The notes beneath the pieces were generated by a model that worked only from the letters and a program-made list of their open reading frames with translations, was not told the DNA's origin and ran no database searches. Shown here in pieces: positions 24,582 through 32,001 of a DNA stretch of 34,896 bases. The DNA lies in NCBI GenBank assembly GCA_034430115.1, contig DAOUFG010000085.1, positions 1 through 34,896 on the forward strand, written 5' to 3'. Origin of the DNA: CAIXPS01 sp034430115 (GTDB taxonomy: Bacteria > Chloroflexota > Anaerolineae > J036 > Brachytrichaceae). Both the position numbers and the translations under genes were made by a program. Position 1 is the first letter of the stretch; each line of letters begins with the position of its first letter.

Positions 24582-25925
24582 ATGCACTCCACAAGGTTAC
24601 GCCGGCGTCTCGGCGACGCAAAAGCGCGCATGACACGGCAAACAGGCATAACATCACCCCTGGCGCGCGACTACCAAACCAACATGGTGCTGCACGTGAT
24701 CAATGGCGCCCTGAGCGCTTTCTCCGATGCGCTCACCAACTCCGCACTGGTGATGACCGCGTTTCTCAGCCAGCTCACCACCTCGAATATCCTGATCGCC
24801 CTGCTCTCTCCATTACGTGACGCCGGCTGGTACCTGCCGCAACTTTTCCTGGCCGATTGGGTACAGCGCGCGCCCCGCAAAGTGACCACCTACCGCACCG
24901 GCATCGTGTTCCGCCTGGGATCGTGGGTATTGCTGGTGGTATGCACTTTCTTCATCCGGGATCATGCGCTGCTGCTGATGGCCGTTTTCGTGTGCATCAG
25001 CATTTTCTCAATCGTGGCCGGGTTCGCTGGGCTGCCGTTCATCATCATCACGGCCAAGATCATCCCGCCCGACCGGCGTGGCACAATCTTCGGCCTGCGC
25101 CAGTTCATCGGCGGGGGGCTGGGCATCGCCGCCGGCGGCGCGGTCGCGCTGATCCTCAGCGAACGTTCGGGGCTGCCCTTTCCACAAAACTACGCCGTCG
25201 TCTTCGCCATCGCCGCCGTGGGTTATGCCATCTCCTACATCTCACTCAGCTTCGTGCGCGAACAACCCGACGAAGAAGTGCCACAGACGATGCCCTTCAA
25301 AACCACGCTGCGCCTGGCCTGGCAGATCACGCGGAGCGACCAGCAATTCCGTTATTACATCGCCATGCGTATTGCGCTGCTATTTGGCAACGCCGGCATA
25401 CCATTCCTGACGGTTTATGCCAAACGTGTGTTGGGCGTGGACGACGGCTTCATTGGCACGCTGGTCTCGGTCACGCTGGCCAGCAATCTGATTTCCAACG
25501 TCGTATGGGCACGCTTGAGCGACCATCGCGGGAACCGATTGGTGATGATCCTCGCCAGCGTCATGGGGTTGGGGTTATGCGGCAGCGCGACGGTGATGAT
25601 GAGTTCCTCCGGCACACTGTCACTTACGCTGGCCCAGGCCGCGTTGACCGGCCTCTTCATCATCAGCGGCATCATGACCGCCGGCATCAACCTGGCGTCT
25701 AACCCGCTGATGATCGAATGTGCCGCGCCGGATCAACAATCGCTTTCCATCGGGCTGGGCAACACGATCCTGGGCACTATGATACTCTTAACTAGCCTGG
25801 TAGGCGTACTCGTGGACCGCCTGGGGTTTGCCGCGTTGTTCATCTTCTGCGGGCTCGCATTCGCCCTTGCCCTGGAGCGCCTGGGCCGATTGCGCGAGCC
25901 GCGCGTGGGGATGGAGCATCACTAG
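24582..25925 (+). CDS. Major facilitator superfamily transporter
   Basis: A 447-residue inner-membrane protein with about twelve hydrophobic helices in two halves. After a basic N-terminus (residues 1-27) the first helix begins near MVLHVINGALSAFSDALTN. FGLRQFIGGGLGIAAGGAVAL marks the end of the first half, and ARLSDHRGNRL is an MFS-like cytoplasmic loop (D-x-x-G-x-R) in the second half. The substrate is unknown; drug or sugar export is only a guess. ATG 24582 fits the leaderless promoter. ATG 24630, the next possible start, also gives a full first helix. The much longer frame back to 24285 runs through the divergent regulator gene and is rejected. Confidence 0.85.
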   Translation: MHSTRLRRRLGDAKARMTRQTGITSPLARDYQTNMVLHVINGALSAFSDALTNSALVMTAFLSQLTTSNILIALLSPLRDAGWYLPQLFLADWVQRAPRKVTTYRTGIVFRLGSWVLLVVCTFFIRDHALLLMAVFVCISIFSIVAGFAGLPFIIITAKIIPPDRRGTIFGLRQFIGGGLGIAAGGAVALILSERSGLPFPQNYAVVFAIAAVGYAISYISLSFVREQPDEEVPQTMPFKTTLRLAWQITRSDQQFRYYIAMRIALLFGNAGIPFLTVYAKRVLGVDDGFIGTLVSVTLASNLISNVVWARLSDHRGNRLVMILASVMGLGLCGSATVMMSSSGTLSLTLAQAALTGLFIISGIMTAGINLASNPLMIECAAPDQQSLSIGLGNTILGTMILLTSLVGVLVDRLGFAALFIFCGLAFALALERLGRLREPRVGMEHH

Positions 25926-25956
25926 CACAAAAACGAGTTGGAACAAGGACGTCGAT

Positions 25957-26766
25957 ATGGGTGTTCTACCTGTCGTGATCGTAAAAGGAGCCGGCAACCT
26001 GGGAACCGGCGTGGCCTATCGGCTGTGGCGCGCAGGGTTTCAGGTGTTGTGTATCGACCTGCCACAGCCACTGGTCATCCGGCGCAGCGTGGCATTCGCC
26101 TCGGCGCTCTACGATGCGCGCATCACGGTGGATGGGGCGCAGGTGGAGCGCATCATGTTCGTGGACGAATCCGTTTACACCTGGCAACGCAATTCCATCC
26201 CCATGTTGGCAGACCCAGCCGGGCGCGCGCTCGACATCTTACGCCCGTCGATTCTGATCGATGCGACCATGGATGCGCCGAACTCCGGCACACGCATGGG
26301 TGATGCACCGGTGGTGGTGGGCCTGGGGCCGGGCTTCAGCGCGGGCCAAAATTGCCACGCCATGATCGAGACACGCCGTGGGCACTACCTGGGCCGCGCC
26401 ATCTACAGCAGCAGCGCCGCGCCGGAAACGAACCTGCCGGCGGCATACGACGCTGCTGCAACACAGCACATGATCTATGCGCCTCGCGCCGGACAGATGT
26501 ATGGGCGCAGGGCCATCGGCGACATACTCAAAATCGGCGAAATCATCGCCCAGGTGAACGACACGCTCATCTATGCGCCTATCGATGGCATCTTGCGCGG
26601 GATGCTGCACGATGACGTGGCCGTGCGCGAAGGCATGCCACTTGCTGAGATCGATCCGCGTGGCGAGATCAGCTTTTGCTACAGCATCTCCGCGCGAGCG
26701 CTGGCAGCAGGCGGCGGCGCTCTGGAGGCCATCTTCGCCTTACGCGAGCGCTGGCTGAATGCGTGA
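25957..26766 (+). CDS. yqeB: YqeB-like protein of selenium-dependent molybdenum hydroxylase systems (EF2563 family)
   Basis: A 269-residue protein. AAGGA at 25945-25949 is spaced 7 bases from ATG 25957. It opens VVIVKGAGNLGTGVAYRLWRAGF, a Rossmann-like loop that with LPQPLVIRRSVAFASALY is characteristic of the YqeB family. The C-terminal part (about 165-235) includes YAPRAGQ and APIDGILRGMLHDD, a hammerhead or biotinyl-like barrel. Family members are encoded with selenium-dependent molybdenum hydroxylases and are thought to help mature their cofactor. None of the usual partners (XdhC/YqeC, MocA, selD, hydroxylase subunits) is in this window. It follows the MFS gene by 31 bp, so co-transcription is likely. 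It ends 3 bp from the convergent next gene. Confidence 0.8.
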   Translation: MGVLPVVIVKGAGNLGTGVAYRLWRAGFQVLCIDLPQPLVIRRSVAFASALYDARITVDGAQVERIMFVDESVYTWQRNSIPMLADPAGRALDILRPSILIDATMDAPNSGTRMGDAPVVVGLGPGFSAGQNCHAMIETRRGHYLGRAIYSSSAAPETNLPAAYDAAATQHMIYAPRAGQMYGRRAIGDILKIGEIIAQVNDTLIYAPIDGILRGMLHDDVAVREGMPLAEIDPRGEISFCYSISARALAAGGGALEAIFALRERWLNA

Positions 26767-26769
26767 CAC

Positions 26770-27579
26770 TCATCCGCCTCGCGACTTACGCGTAGAGCGT
26801 TTCCGCGCGGCAGGCTTTGCCAGGCGCGGGAAGTCCTTTTGTGATGAGTTCAATACCACCACCTCGGTGGGGCGCTGCTTGCGTTCAGCGGCGCCCTTGG
26901 CCGTGGAGGCGGATTTGGCGCGTGTGCGTCCGGGCGGCAATTGCGCGGGGCGTACGCCGATGATCCGGCTGGTGGCCTCTTGCATGTCTTTCACCGCCGC
27001 CTCGTGAATGGCGGCGTTCACGTCGTCGCGGTTGGCCGCCTCGCGCATGTGCAAAGCCATCGCATCCATCGATGCCGCTTCGGCCGCCGCACGCGCATCG
27101 TGAATCTTCTTAGACGGGTCCAACAGGAAGATAAACGCAATCCCTACCCCAATCACGATAGGCGTGGCGGGCAGAAAATAGGTCGCGTACATGCGCAACC
27201 AGTCCGGCATCGCGTCGGCCCGGTTGTTGATCGCGTCGAGTATCGTGTTGGTGATGACGATGGCAAAGTTGACCGCATAGAGCAAATAGCCCACCATGCG
27301 CTGCGGCCCAGGCGCCAACCAGAAATGGATCGCCAGCGGCAAGAAGATGGAAGCCCCCTCCAGGCACAAGAGCGCCGTCATTGCAAAGATTTGCTGATCC
27401 GCGGCCACGGTACGGCTGATCAGGTTGAAATTGTGTACGCCGGTGTAGATCAACACAGCGCCATATAGCACCACCGCCATGAACATGGCGGCGGATTTCA
27501 TTGCGTCGCGCCGTTGTGCGCGCATGATCTCTCCCATCGTCACCGGCGCGTCATTGTACATGCCGTTTCGCTGTTGCAT
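26770..27579 (-). CDS. Uncharacterised four-helix membrane protein with basic tail
   Basis: A 269-residue protein I do not recognise. ATG 27579 is chosen because AAGGAG lies 8 bases upstream; the GTG at 27588 overlaps that site. Hydrophobic helices are at about 29-48, 63-86, 96-115 and 132-153. NFNLISR, FWLAPGPQRM and ITNTILDAINNR stand out between them. Residues 155-206 form an Ala-rich amphipathic helix with several Met and Asp/Glu. Residues 210-269 are strongly basic and disordered-looking (RKRSTRKSRGG at the end), which suggests binding to nucleic acid or to acidic lipid heads. Its promoter holds a palindrome exactly between -35 and -10, so it is probably tightly repressed. It has no operon partner. 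Confidence 0.75.
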   Translation of the reverse strand: MQQRNGMYNDAPVTMGEIMRAQRRDAMKSAAMFMAVVLYGAVLIYTGVHNFNLISRTVAADQQIFAMTALLCLEGASIFLPLAIHFWLAPGPQRMVGYLLYAVNFAIVITNTILDAINNRADAMPDWLRMYATYFLPATPIVIGVGIAFIFLLDPSKKIHDARAAAEAASMDAMALHMREAANRDDVNAAIHEAAVKDMQEATSRIIGVRPAQLPPGRTRAKSASTAKGAAERKQRPTEVVVLNSSQKDFPRLAKPAARKRSTRKSRGG

Positions 27580-27591
27580 CTTTATCACTCC

Positions 27592-27616
27592 TTCAGCATT
27601 TGAAAATGATGCTGAA
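27592..27616 (-). promoter_or_regulatory. Leader hairpin before the membrane-protein gene
   Basis: TTCAGCAT (27592-27599) and ATGCTGAA (27609-27616) form a perfect 8-bp stem with a 9-nt loop. In the minus-strand transcript it stands directly upstream of the ribosome-binding site. It might stabilise the mRNA or tune access to that site. Confidence 0.5.
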
Positions 27617-27638
27617 CCAGGCGGAAATCGATGCCTAG

Positions 27639-27667
27639 AAAATAGAACAAATGTTCTATTCTGTCAA
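27639..27667 (-). promoter_or_regulatory. Strong promoter with a LexA-box-like operator between -35 and -10
   Basis: On the minus strand TTGACA (complement of 27662-27667) and TATTTT (complement of 27639-27644) are separated by 17 bp. The spacer is nearly filled by the palindrome 27641-27660, with arms AATAGAACA and TGTTCTATT and a 2-base centre. The core GAAC-N4-GTTC is the known core of Gram-positive-type LexA (DinR) boxes. The predicted transcript starts near 27632, about 50 bases before ATG 27579. The operator reading is visible; which repressor binds is inference. Confidence 0.7.
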
Positions 27668-27763
27668 GAGACTATCGCGAAGCGGCACAGAATTTAAGGT
27701 TGGCTCTGAGCAGGCGGCGCTGGGGTGAGGGCGATACGAGTGTGGTACGCTGGGCGGGTGAGC

Positions 27764-28945
27764 ATGAGTTGTAATGGATTTGTTTCTCGCAGTGATGGCC
27801 TCCCCCTGGGGCTTTACCTGCACATTCCTTTTTGTCGCCATCGCTGTAACTATTGTGATTTCAACACCTACGTCGGCCTGAACGATCTATATGAACCCTA
27901 CGTGCGCGCACTCCAACAAGAAATCGTGCGCGCCGCACAAGCTGCCTCGCCGGGGCGTCCCCCAGCCAGCACGCTTTTCTTCGGCGGCGGCACTCCCTCC
28001 TTGTTGCGCCCGGAGTGGCTGGGCGACCTGGTGCGTACCTGCCGTGAACAGTTTGGCCTCGCGCAGACAAGCGAAGTGACGGTGGAGTGCAACCCCGGCA
28101 CCGTGGACGTGGCCTACCTGAGCGAGTTACGTGCCCAGGGCGTGAACCGGCTGAGTTTTGGCGCGCAATCGGCCGACCCGGGCGAATTGAAGCTGCTGGG
28201 GCGCATCCACAACTTTGACGACGTGGCCGCCGCCATGCACACCGCGCGCCAGACCGGCTTCGATAACGTGAACCTGGACCTGATCTTTGGCCTGCCCTAT
28301 CAGACGCTCAGCACCTGGCAGCACACGTTGGATGCGACATTGGCGCTTGGCCCGGATCACATCTCGCTCTATGCATTGACGGTGGAACAGGGCACCCCCA
28401 TGTACGATTGGGTCCGGCGCGGCGAGGTGCCTACGCCCGACCCCGACGCCGCCGCCGACATGTATGACTACGCCGAAGCGAGTATGGCGAACGACGGGTT
28501 CACGCACTACGAAATATCCAACTGGTGCAAGCCGGGGCACGCATGTGCGCACAACCTGATCTACTGGCGCAATGAGCCCTACTACGGCTTTGGCGCGGGC
28601 GCGCACTCGTCCAGCATCCACCGGCGCTGGTGGAACGTGCGCCGCCCGGCCGATTACGTGGCGCGCATCCAGCGCGGTGAGCGGGTGGAGATGGGCCATG
28701 AGGAGATCGACCCACCCACCTCACGCGGCGAGACGATGATGTTGGGGTTGAGACTACTGGAGGAAGGCATCAGCCCGGCGCGTTTCAGCTCACGCTATGG
28801 GGCACCCATGGATCAGTTCTACGCCACAGAATTACGCGATGGCCTGCAACGTGGGCTGTTGGAGATCACGCCCAACCGCGTGCGCCTGACCGCCAAGGGG
28901 CATTTCCTCAGCAATCAGGCGCTCATACTGTTCGTAGCCTCGTAG
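27764..28945 (+). CDS. hemW: HemW-like radical SAM heme chaperone
   Basis: A 393-residue protein. The radical SAM cluster motif CxxxCxxC is in LYLHIPFCRHRCNYCDFNTY near residues 24-32, followed by the SAM-binding glycine-rich FFGGGTPSLL. Further family marks are VNRLSFGAQSADPGELKLLGRIHNF, DLIFGLPYQ and a C-terminal HemN-C-like domain. These proteins were long annotated as oxygen-independent coproporphyrinogen oxidase (HemN-like). Members with CxxxCxxC but without the HemN-specific extra cysteine are now seen as HemW, which inserts heme into respiratory enzymes. I chose ATG 27764 (GTG 27758 and GTG 27725 are other options). It ends 4 bp from the convergent LysM gene. Confidence 0.85.
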   Translation: MSCNGFVSRSDGLPLGLYLHIPFCRHRCNYCDFNTYVGLNDLYEPYVRALQQEIVRAAQAASPGRPPASTLFFGGGTPSLLRPEWLGDLVRTCREQFGLAQTSEVTVECNPGTVDVAYLSELRAQGVNRLSFGAQSADPGELKLLGRIHNFDDVAAAMHTARQTGFDNVNLDLIFGLPYQTLSTWQHTLDATLALGPDHISLYALTVEQGTPMYDWVRRGEVPTPDPDAAADMYDYAEASMANDGFTHYEISNWCKPGHACAHNLIYWRNEPYYGFGAGAHSSSIHRRWWNVRRPADYVARIQRGERVEMGHEEIDPPTSRGETMMLGLRLLEEGISPARFSSRYGAPMDQFYATELRDGLQRGLLEITPNRVRLTAKGHFLSNQALILFVAS

Positions 28946-28949
28946 AGAA

Positions 28950-30176
28950 CTACTGGCTTGGGGTTGGCGTCGGCGTCTGGATGGGACGCCGCCAGGTGAA
29001 GCGGCGCACTTCGCTGGGGTCGCTCAAGACGTTATAGACGCGCTCGCCGGTCTGAGCGTTTACGTTCACCAGTTGCTTCACCTGCACCCACCAGGCAAAC
29101 GAGCGCTCGGTCTGGCCGTCGAAGATGCTGCGTGTCAACTTGAGCGAGGTTGCCTTCACCTCGAAGACGGGCACCGTGATCGCGCCCGAAGGCTGCACCT
29201 GCACCACATACCACTGATCGTCTTGCAGCACCCCAACGCTTAGCCATTGCAACGTCACCACTTCTTCCGTCTCACTAATGACGTCGCCATCCTGCGGCGA
29301 AATCAGCACCGGCGCATCATATCCCACGCGCGGCGTGGGCGTTTGCGCAATGATTGGCGTGGGAGAGATCGCCGGCGCGGCAGTGGCGAAGGTCAACGTG
29401 AGCACCTGGCCGATTTGCAAATTGCAGTCGGCATCCAGCCCATTTTGCTGCACCAGCGTATCCACCGTGATGCGATACTTTTCAGCGATTTCGCTGCACG
29501 TATCGCCGCTCATCACCTGCACGATGATCTGTGGCGGCAAAGTCGCCGTCGGCGCGGCGACATCGGTGGGGGCCTCTGTTGCCCCAGGCACCAGCGTCGG
29601 CGAAGGGCCGGCAGTGGGAGTAGGTGCCGGGATCAACACCTTATCCCCAACCCGGATCAGGCAGTTATTCTCATCCAGTTGGTTCAGCGCCAGAAAATCG
29701 GCCAGGGGAACACCATATTTGCTCGCAATACCGCCGCATGTGTCACCGCTCTGTACCTCGTAACTTTGCGGGGGGACGGGCGTCGGCGTCATCGGCACAG
29801 GCGTCTCTGTTGGAGGAAGAGGGGTATCTGTGGGCGGCGCCTGTATCGTCGCCGTCCAGGTAGCGCTTACCGTGTGGGTGGCGCTCAAGACGCCGGCGGC
29901 AAGAGTTTTAGGCAAGGCCGTCCCGGTGGAGGTCACGCGTTGCGTGCCATTGGTATCACGTAACAACAGCACGCCACCAACCCCCAACGCGATGATCACG
30001 GCTGCCACACCAATGACGCCCCAGGGCAGTTGTGCCAGGGTGAATTTTGGCTTTGGCGGCGTGATCGGCGAGGGCGGCGCGGCGGGCGCCGGCGGGAACT
30101 CATGCCCGCAAATGGGGCAACTGGCCGCATTAGACGCTACGCGCGACCCACACGTCGGGCAACGGCGAAAGGTCAT
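28950..30176 (-). CDS. Zinc-ribbon, single-helix membrane protein with two extracellular LysM domains
   Basis: A 408-residue protein of mixed topology. Residues 1-25 form a zinc ribbon (Cys6, Cys9, Cys20, Cys23). A Pro-rich link leads to one membrane helix (about 52-72), placing the ribbon inside the cell. Outside are a Thr-Pro linker and two LysM domains: 139-183 starting YEVQSGDTC and 218-262 starting VQVMSGDTC. Each has a second Cys, probably a disulphide. LysM binds the glycan of peptidoglycan. A beta-rich C-terminal domain (about 285-400) follows, then a Thr-Pro tail. Likely a wall-tethered sensor or anchor. Its ATG overlaps the TGA of the HD gene (ATGA), so translation is probably coupled. 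Confidence 0.82.
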   Translation of the reverse strand: MTFRRCPTCGSRVASNAASCPICGHEFPPAPAAPPSPITPPKPKFTLAQLPWGVIGVAAVIIALGVGGVLLLRDTNGTQRVTSTGTALPKTLAAGVLSATHTVSATWTATIQAPPTDTPLPPTETPVPMTPTPVPPQSYEVQSGDTCGGIASKYGVPLADFLALNQLDENNCLIRVGDKVLIPAPTPTAGPSPTLVPGATEAPTDVAAPTATLPPQIIVQVMSGDTCSEIAEKYRITVDTLVQQNGLDADCNLQIGQVLTLTFATAAPAISPTPIIAQTPTPRVGYDAPVLISPQDGDVISETEEVVTLQWLSVGVLQDDQWYVVQVQPSGAITVPVFEVKATSLKLTRSIFDGQTERSFAWWVQVKQLVNVNAQTGERVYNVLSDPSEVRRFTWRRPIQTPTPTPSQ

Positions 30177-30763
30177 TGCTTACCGTCCAACCCCAGTTCA
30201 GCGGCGTGATCTTGCATGGCCTGCAACACCACACCAATATGCTCATCCAACGGCACGCCCAGGGCAGCCGTGTCGCGCTCAATATCGGCACGGTGCACGC
30301 CGGCAGCAAATGCCTTATCCTTCCACTTCTTCTTGACGGAAGACACTTTCACGTCGGCGATGTTCTTGGAGGGGCGCACAAAAGCCACGGCGGCCACCAG
30401 GCCGGTGAGTTCATCTACTGCGCACAAGGTCTTCTCCATCTGGCTTTCGGGGGCCACGCCCGTCAGGTCAGCGGCGTGGGCCAGGACGGCGCGGATAATC
30501 TCCTCGCTCCAGCCTCGCTCACGCAGAATCGGCACGCCTGCCTTCGGGTGGCCGGAACCATCCAGGTTCGGCCAACGTTCGTAATCAAAATCATGCAACA
30601 GCCCAACGATGCCCCATAGCTCGGGGTCACCGCCAAATCGCACGGCATAAGCACGCATGGCCGCTTCGACACTCAACATATGTCGCACCAGGGCAGGGTC
30701 GGACGTATACTCCTTGACCAACGCCAGGGCGGCAGTTCGATCATGTTGCGTTGTTTCGCTCAT
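30173..30763 (-). CDS. HD-domain phosphohydrolase
   Basis: A 196-residue cytoplasmic protein. The metal-binding HD pattern is visible: His28 (VRHMLSVEAAM), His57-Asp58 (LLHDFDYERWP), His72 and a later Asp in CAVDELTGLV. Proteins of this compact HD type (HDIG-related) are annotated as hydrolases of nucleotides or small phosphates. The substrate is unknown. The C-terminal part with VRPSKNIADVKVSSVKKKWKDKAFAAGV is strongly conserved in this group. It is translationally coupled to the LysM gene and lies 17 bp after the SanA-like gene, all on the minus strand. Confidence 0.85.
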   Translation of the reverse strand: MSETTQHDRTAALALVKEYTSDPALVRHMLSVEAAMRAYAVRFGGDPELWGIVGLLHDFDYERWPNLDGSGHPKAGVPILRERGWSEEIIRAVLAHAADLTGVAPESQMEKTLCAVDELTGLVAAVAFVRPSKNIADVKVSSVKKKWKDKAFAAGVHRADIERDTAALGVPLDEHIGVVLQAMQDHAAELGLDGKQ

Positions 30764-30780
30764 TTCTATTCACTTCTCTT

Positions 30781-31401
30781 TCATTCTATGACGATGCGGT
30801 CACCCAGGACGGGTAACGGCTTCGTCACATAAAGATCGACGTAAGCTTTCAGCGTGGCAGGAATCTCACGCAGCACACTCCACCAGCCAGTTGCGCCATA
30901 CACGCGCCGGTCAGCAACATAACCGACCGCCTGTACGCCTAACTGGTTGCACGTCATCAGCGCGCGATCCAGGTGAAACCGCTGCGTCACCAGCACAGCA
31001 TCACTCAGGCCGAAGATTGCCCCAGCCCGATAGCACGTCTCATAGGTGCTGCGCCCGGCGTAATCCAGGACGATGTCATGGCCCGGCACGCCTAACCTGA
31101 GCGCCGTCTGGCGCATCACCTCCGGCTCATTGTAATCGATGTAACGATTGTCCCCACTCATGAGCAGCTTATCCACCACGCCAGCGCGATACAGGTCCAC
31201 CGCCGAGGCAACACGGTCATAAAGCATGGGGGTTGGCAGGCCGTTGCGAATGCCCGCCCCAAAGACAACCGCCACGTGGTGATGTGGGAGGGCTTGCAAG
31301 TCGTCATATTCACGCCCCAACCCCCACAACGCGCTCACCAGCCGGGCCAGGCCGGGGATTGCCAGCCCGGCGATGATCAAAATGATGATGAATCGCTTCA
31401 T
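30781..31401 (-). CDS. SanA/YdcF-like DUF218 membrane protein
   Basis: A 206-residue protein starting MKRFIIILIIAGLAIPGLA at ATG 31401, with one N-terminal membrane helix (about 3-25). The DUF218 fold follows: AVVFGAGIRNGLPTPMLYDRV, then KLLMSGDN, AGRSTYETCYRA and LVTQRFHLDRAL. The first, second and fourth are the conserved family blocks. E. coli SanA and ElyC of this family influence envelope integrity and peptidoglycan or lipid carrier metabolism; no activity is proven for this type. Upstream is a repeat of about 130 bp, so the start may be the head of an operon with the HD and LysM genes. The 15 codons upstream in frame lie in the repeat and are rejected. Confidence 0.85.
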   Translation of the reverse strand: MKRFIIILIIAGLAIPGLARLVSALWGLGREYDDLQALPHHHVAVVFGAGIRNGLPTPMLYDRVASAVDLYRAGVVDKLLMSGDNRYIDYNEPEVMRQTALRLGVPGHDIVLDYAGRSTYETCYRAGAIFGLSDAVLVTQRFHLDRALMTCNQLGVQAVGYVADRRVYGATGWWSVLREIPATLKAYVDLYVTKPLPVLGDRIVIE

Positions 31402-31410
31402 TGCAGTAAG

Positions 31411-31540
31411 GAGATTTGGGATTAGGGATTGGAGAGTAGGAAACAAGCCACGGATGGCACGGATTTCACCGATTAAAAGGCGAACCCATCCGTGTCATCC
31501 GCGGCTACGTGAGCACCTCAAATCCCCAATCTCTAACCTC
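31411..31540. repeat. Intergenic repeat of the GGGGATT / CACGGATT type, copy 2, palindromic
   Basis: A nested inverted repeat. The outer arms are GAGATTTGGGATTAGGGATT (31411-31430) and the AATCCCCAATCTCTAACCTC region (31521-31540). Inner arms CACGGATGG (31449-31457) and CCATCCGTG (31486-31494) match perfectly. On the minus strand it shares TTAGAGATTGGGGATT with copy 1 at 6393-6480. The right arm overlaps the last codons and the stop (31533-31535) of cdd. Confidence 0.7.
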
Positions 31541-31985
31541 TTTTTAGTTTGAACAAATGGGGCAACAGTTCATCCAGGCCAAGGACGTCGTAGTGTCCGC
31601 GCACGTCCGAAATGATGACGGCGATGTCTGTGCCAAACTCGCTCAGCACCTGGCGACACTCGCCACACGGCGTTCCGCCATCTTTGGTCACGACGGCAAT
31701 TGCGGCGAACTCACGTTCACCCATGCCGACCGCCTTCACCACCGCGGCGCGTTCGGCGCAGATGGTCACGCCATAGGCGGCGTTTTCCACGTTGCAGCCA
31801 CCATACACCGATCCATCCGCCGTCAGCAGTGCAGCGCCCACCGGGTAGCCCGAATAGGGGGCATAAGCCCGCTCGCGCATGTGGCGCGCCACGTTGATCA
31901 ACACCTGCACGTCCACTTCCAACCCGGCAAGAACCCGCTGCTCTTCTGCAAAGAGGGCTTCATCATTGTCATCCGGCCCGGCCAT
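31533..31985 (-). CDS. cdd: Cytidine deaminase
   Basis: A 150-residue enzyme deaminating cytidine and deoxycytidine in pyrimidine salvage. The zinc site is visible: CAERAAVVKA with the Cys-Ala-Glu triad and PCGECRQVL with the two further cysteines. YAPYSGYPVGAALLT is the family start. I chose ATG 31985, 16 bp after the stop of the upstream CBS-domain gene. Longer frames to 32018 or 32066 overlap that gene and add a Lys/Arg-rich stretch not seen in the family. Even so, the N-terminus has about 20 extra residues. The final KLKRG codons and the stop lie in a dispersed repeat, so the C-terminus may have been changed by it. Confidence 0.9.
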   Translation of the reverse strand: MAGPDDNDEALFAEEQRVLAGLEVDVQVLINVARHMRERAYAPYSGYPVGAALLTADGSVYGGCNVENAAYGVTICAERAAVVKAVGMGEREFAAIAVVTKDGGTPCGECRQVLSEFGTDIAVIISDVRGHYDVLGLDELLPHLFKLKRG

Positions 31986-32001
31986 TATGTCAGCGCCGGC
32001 A

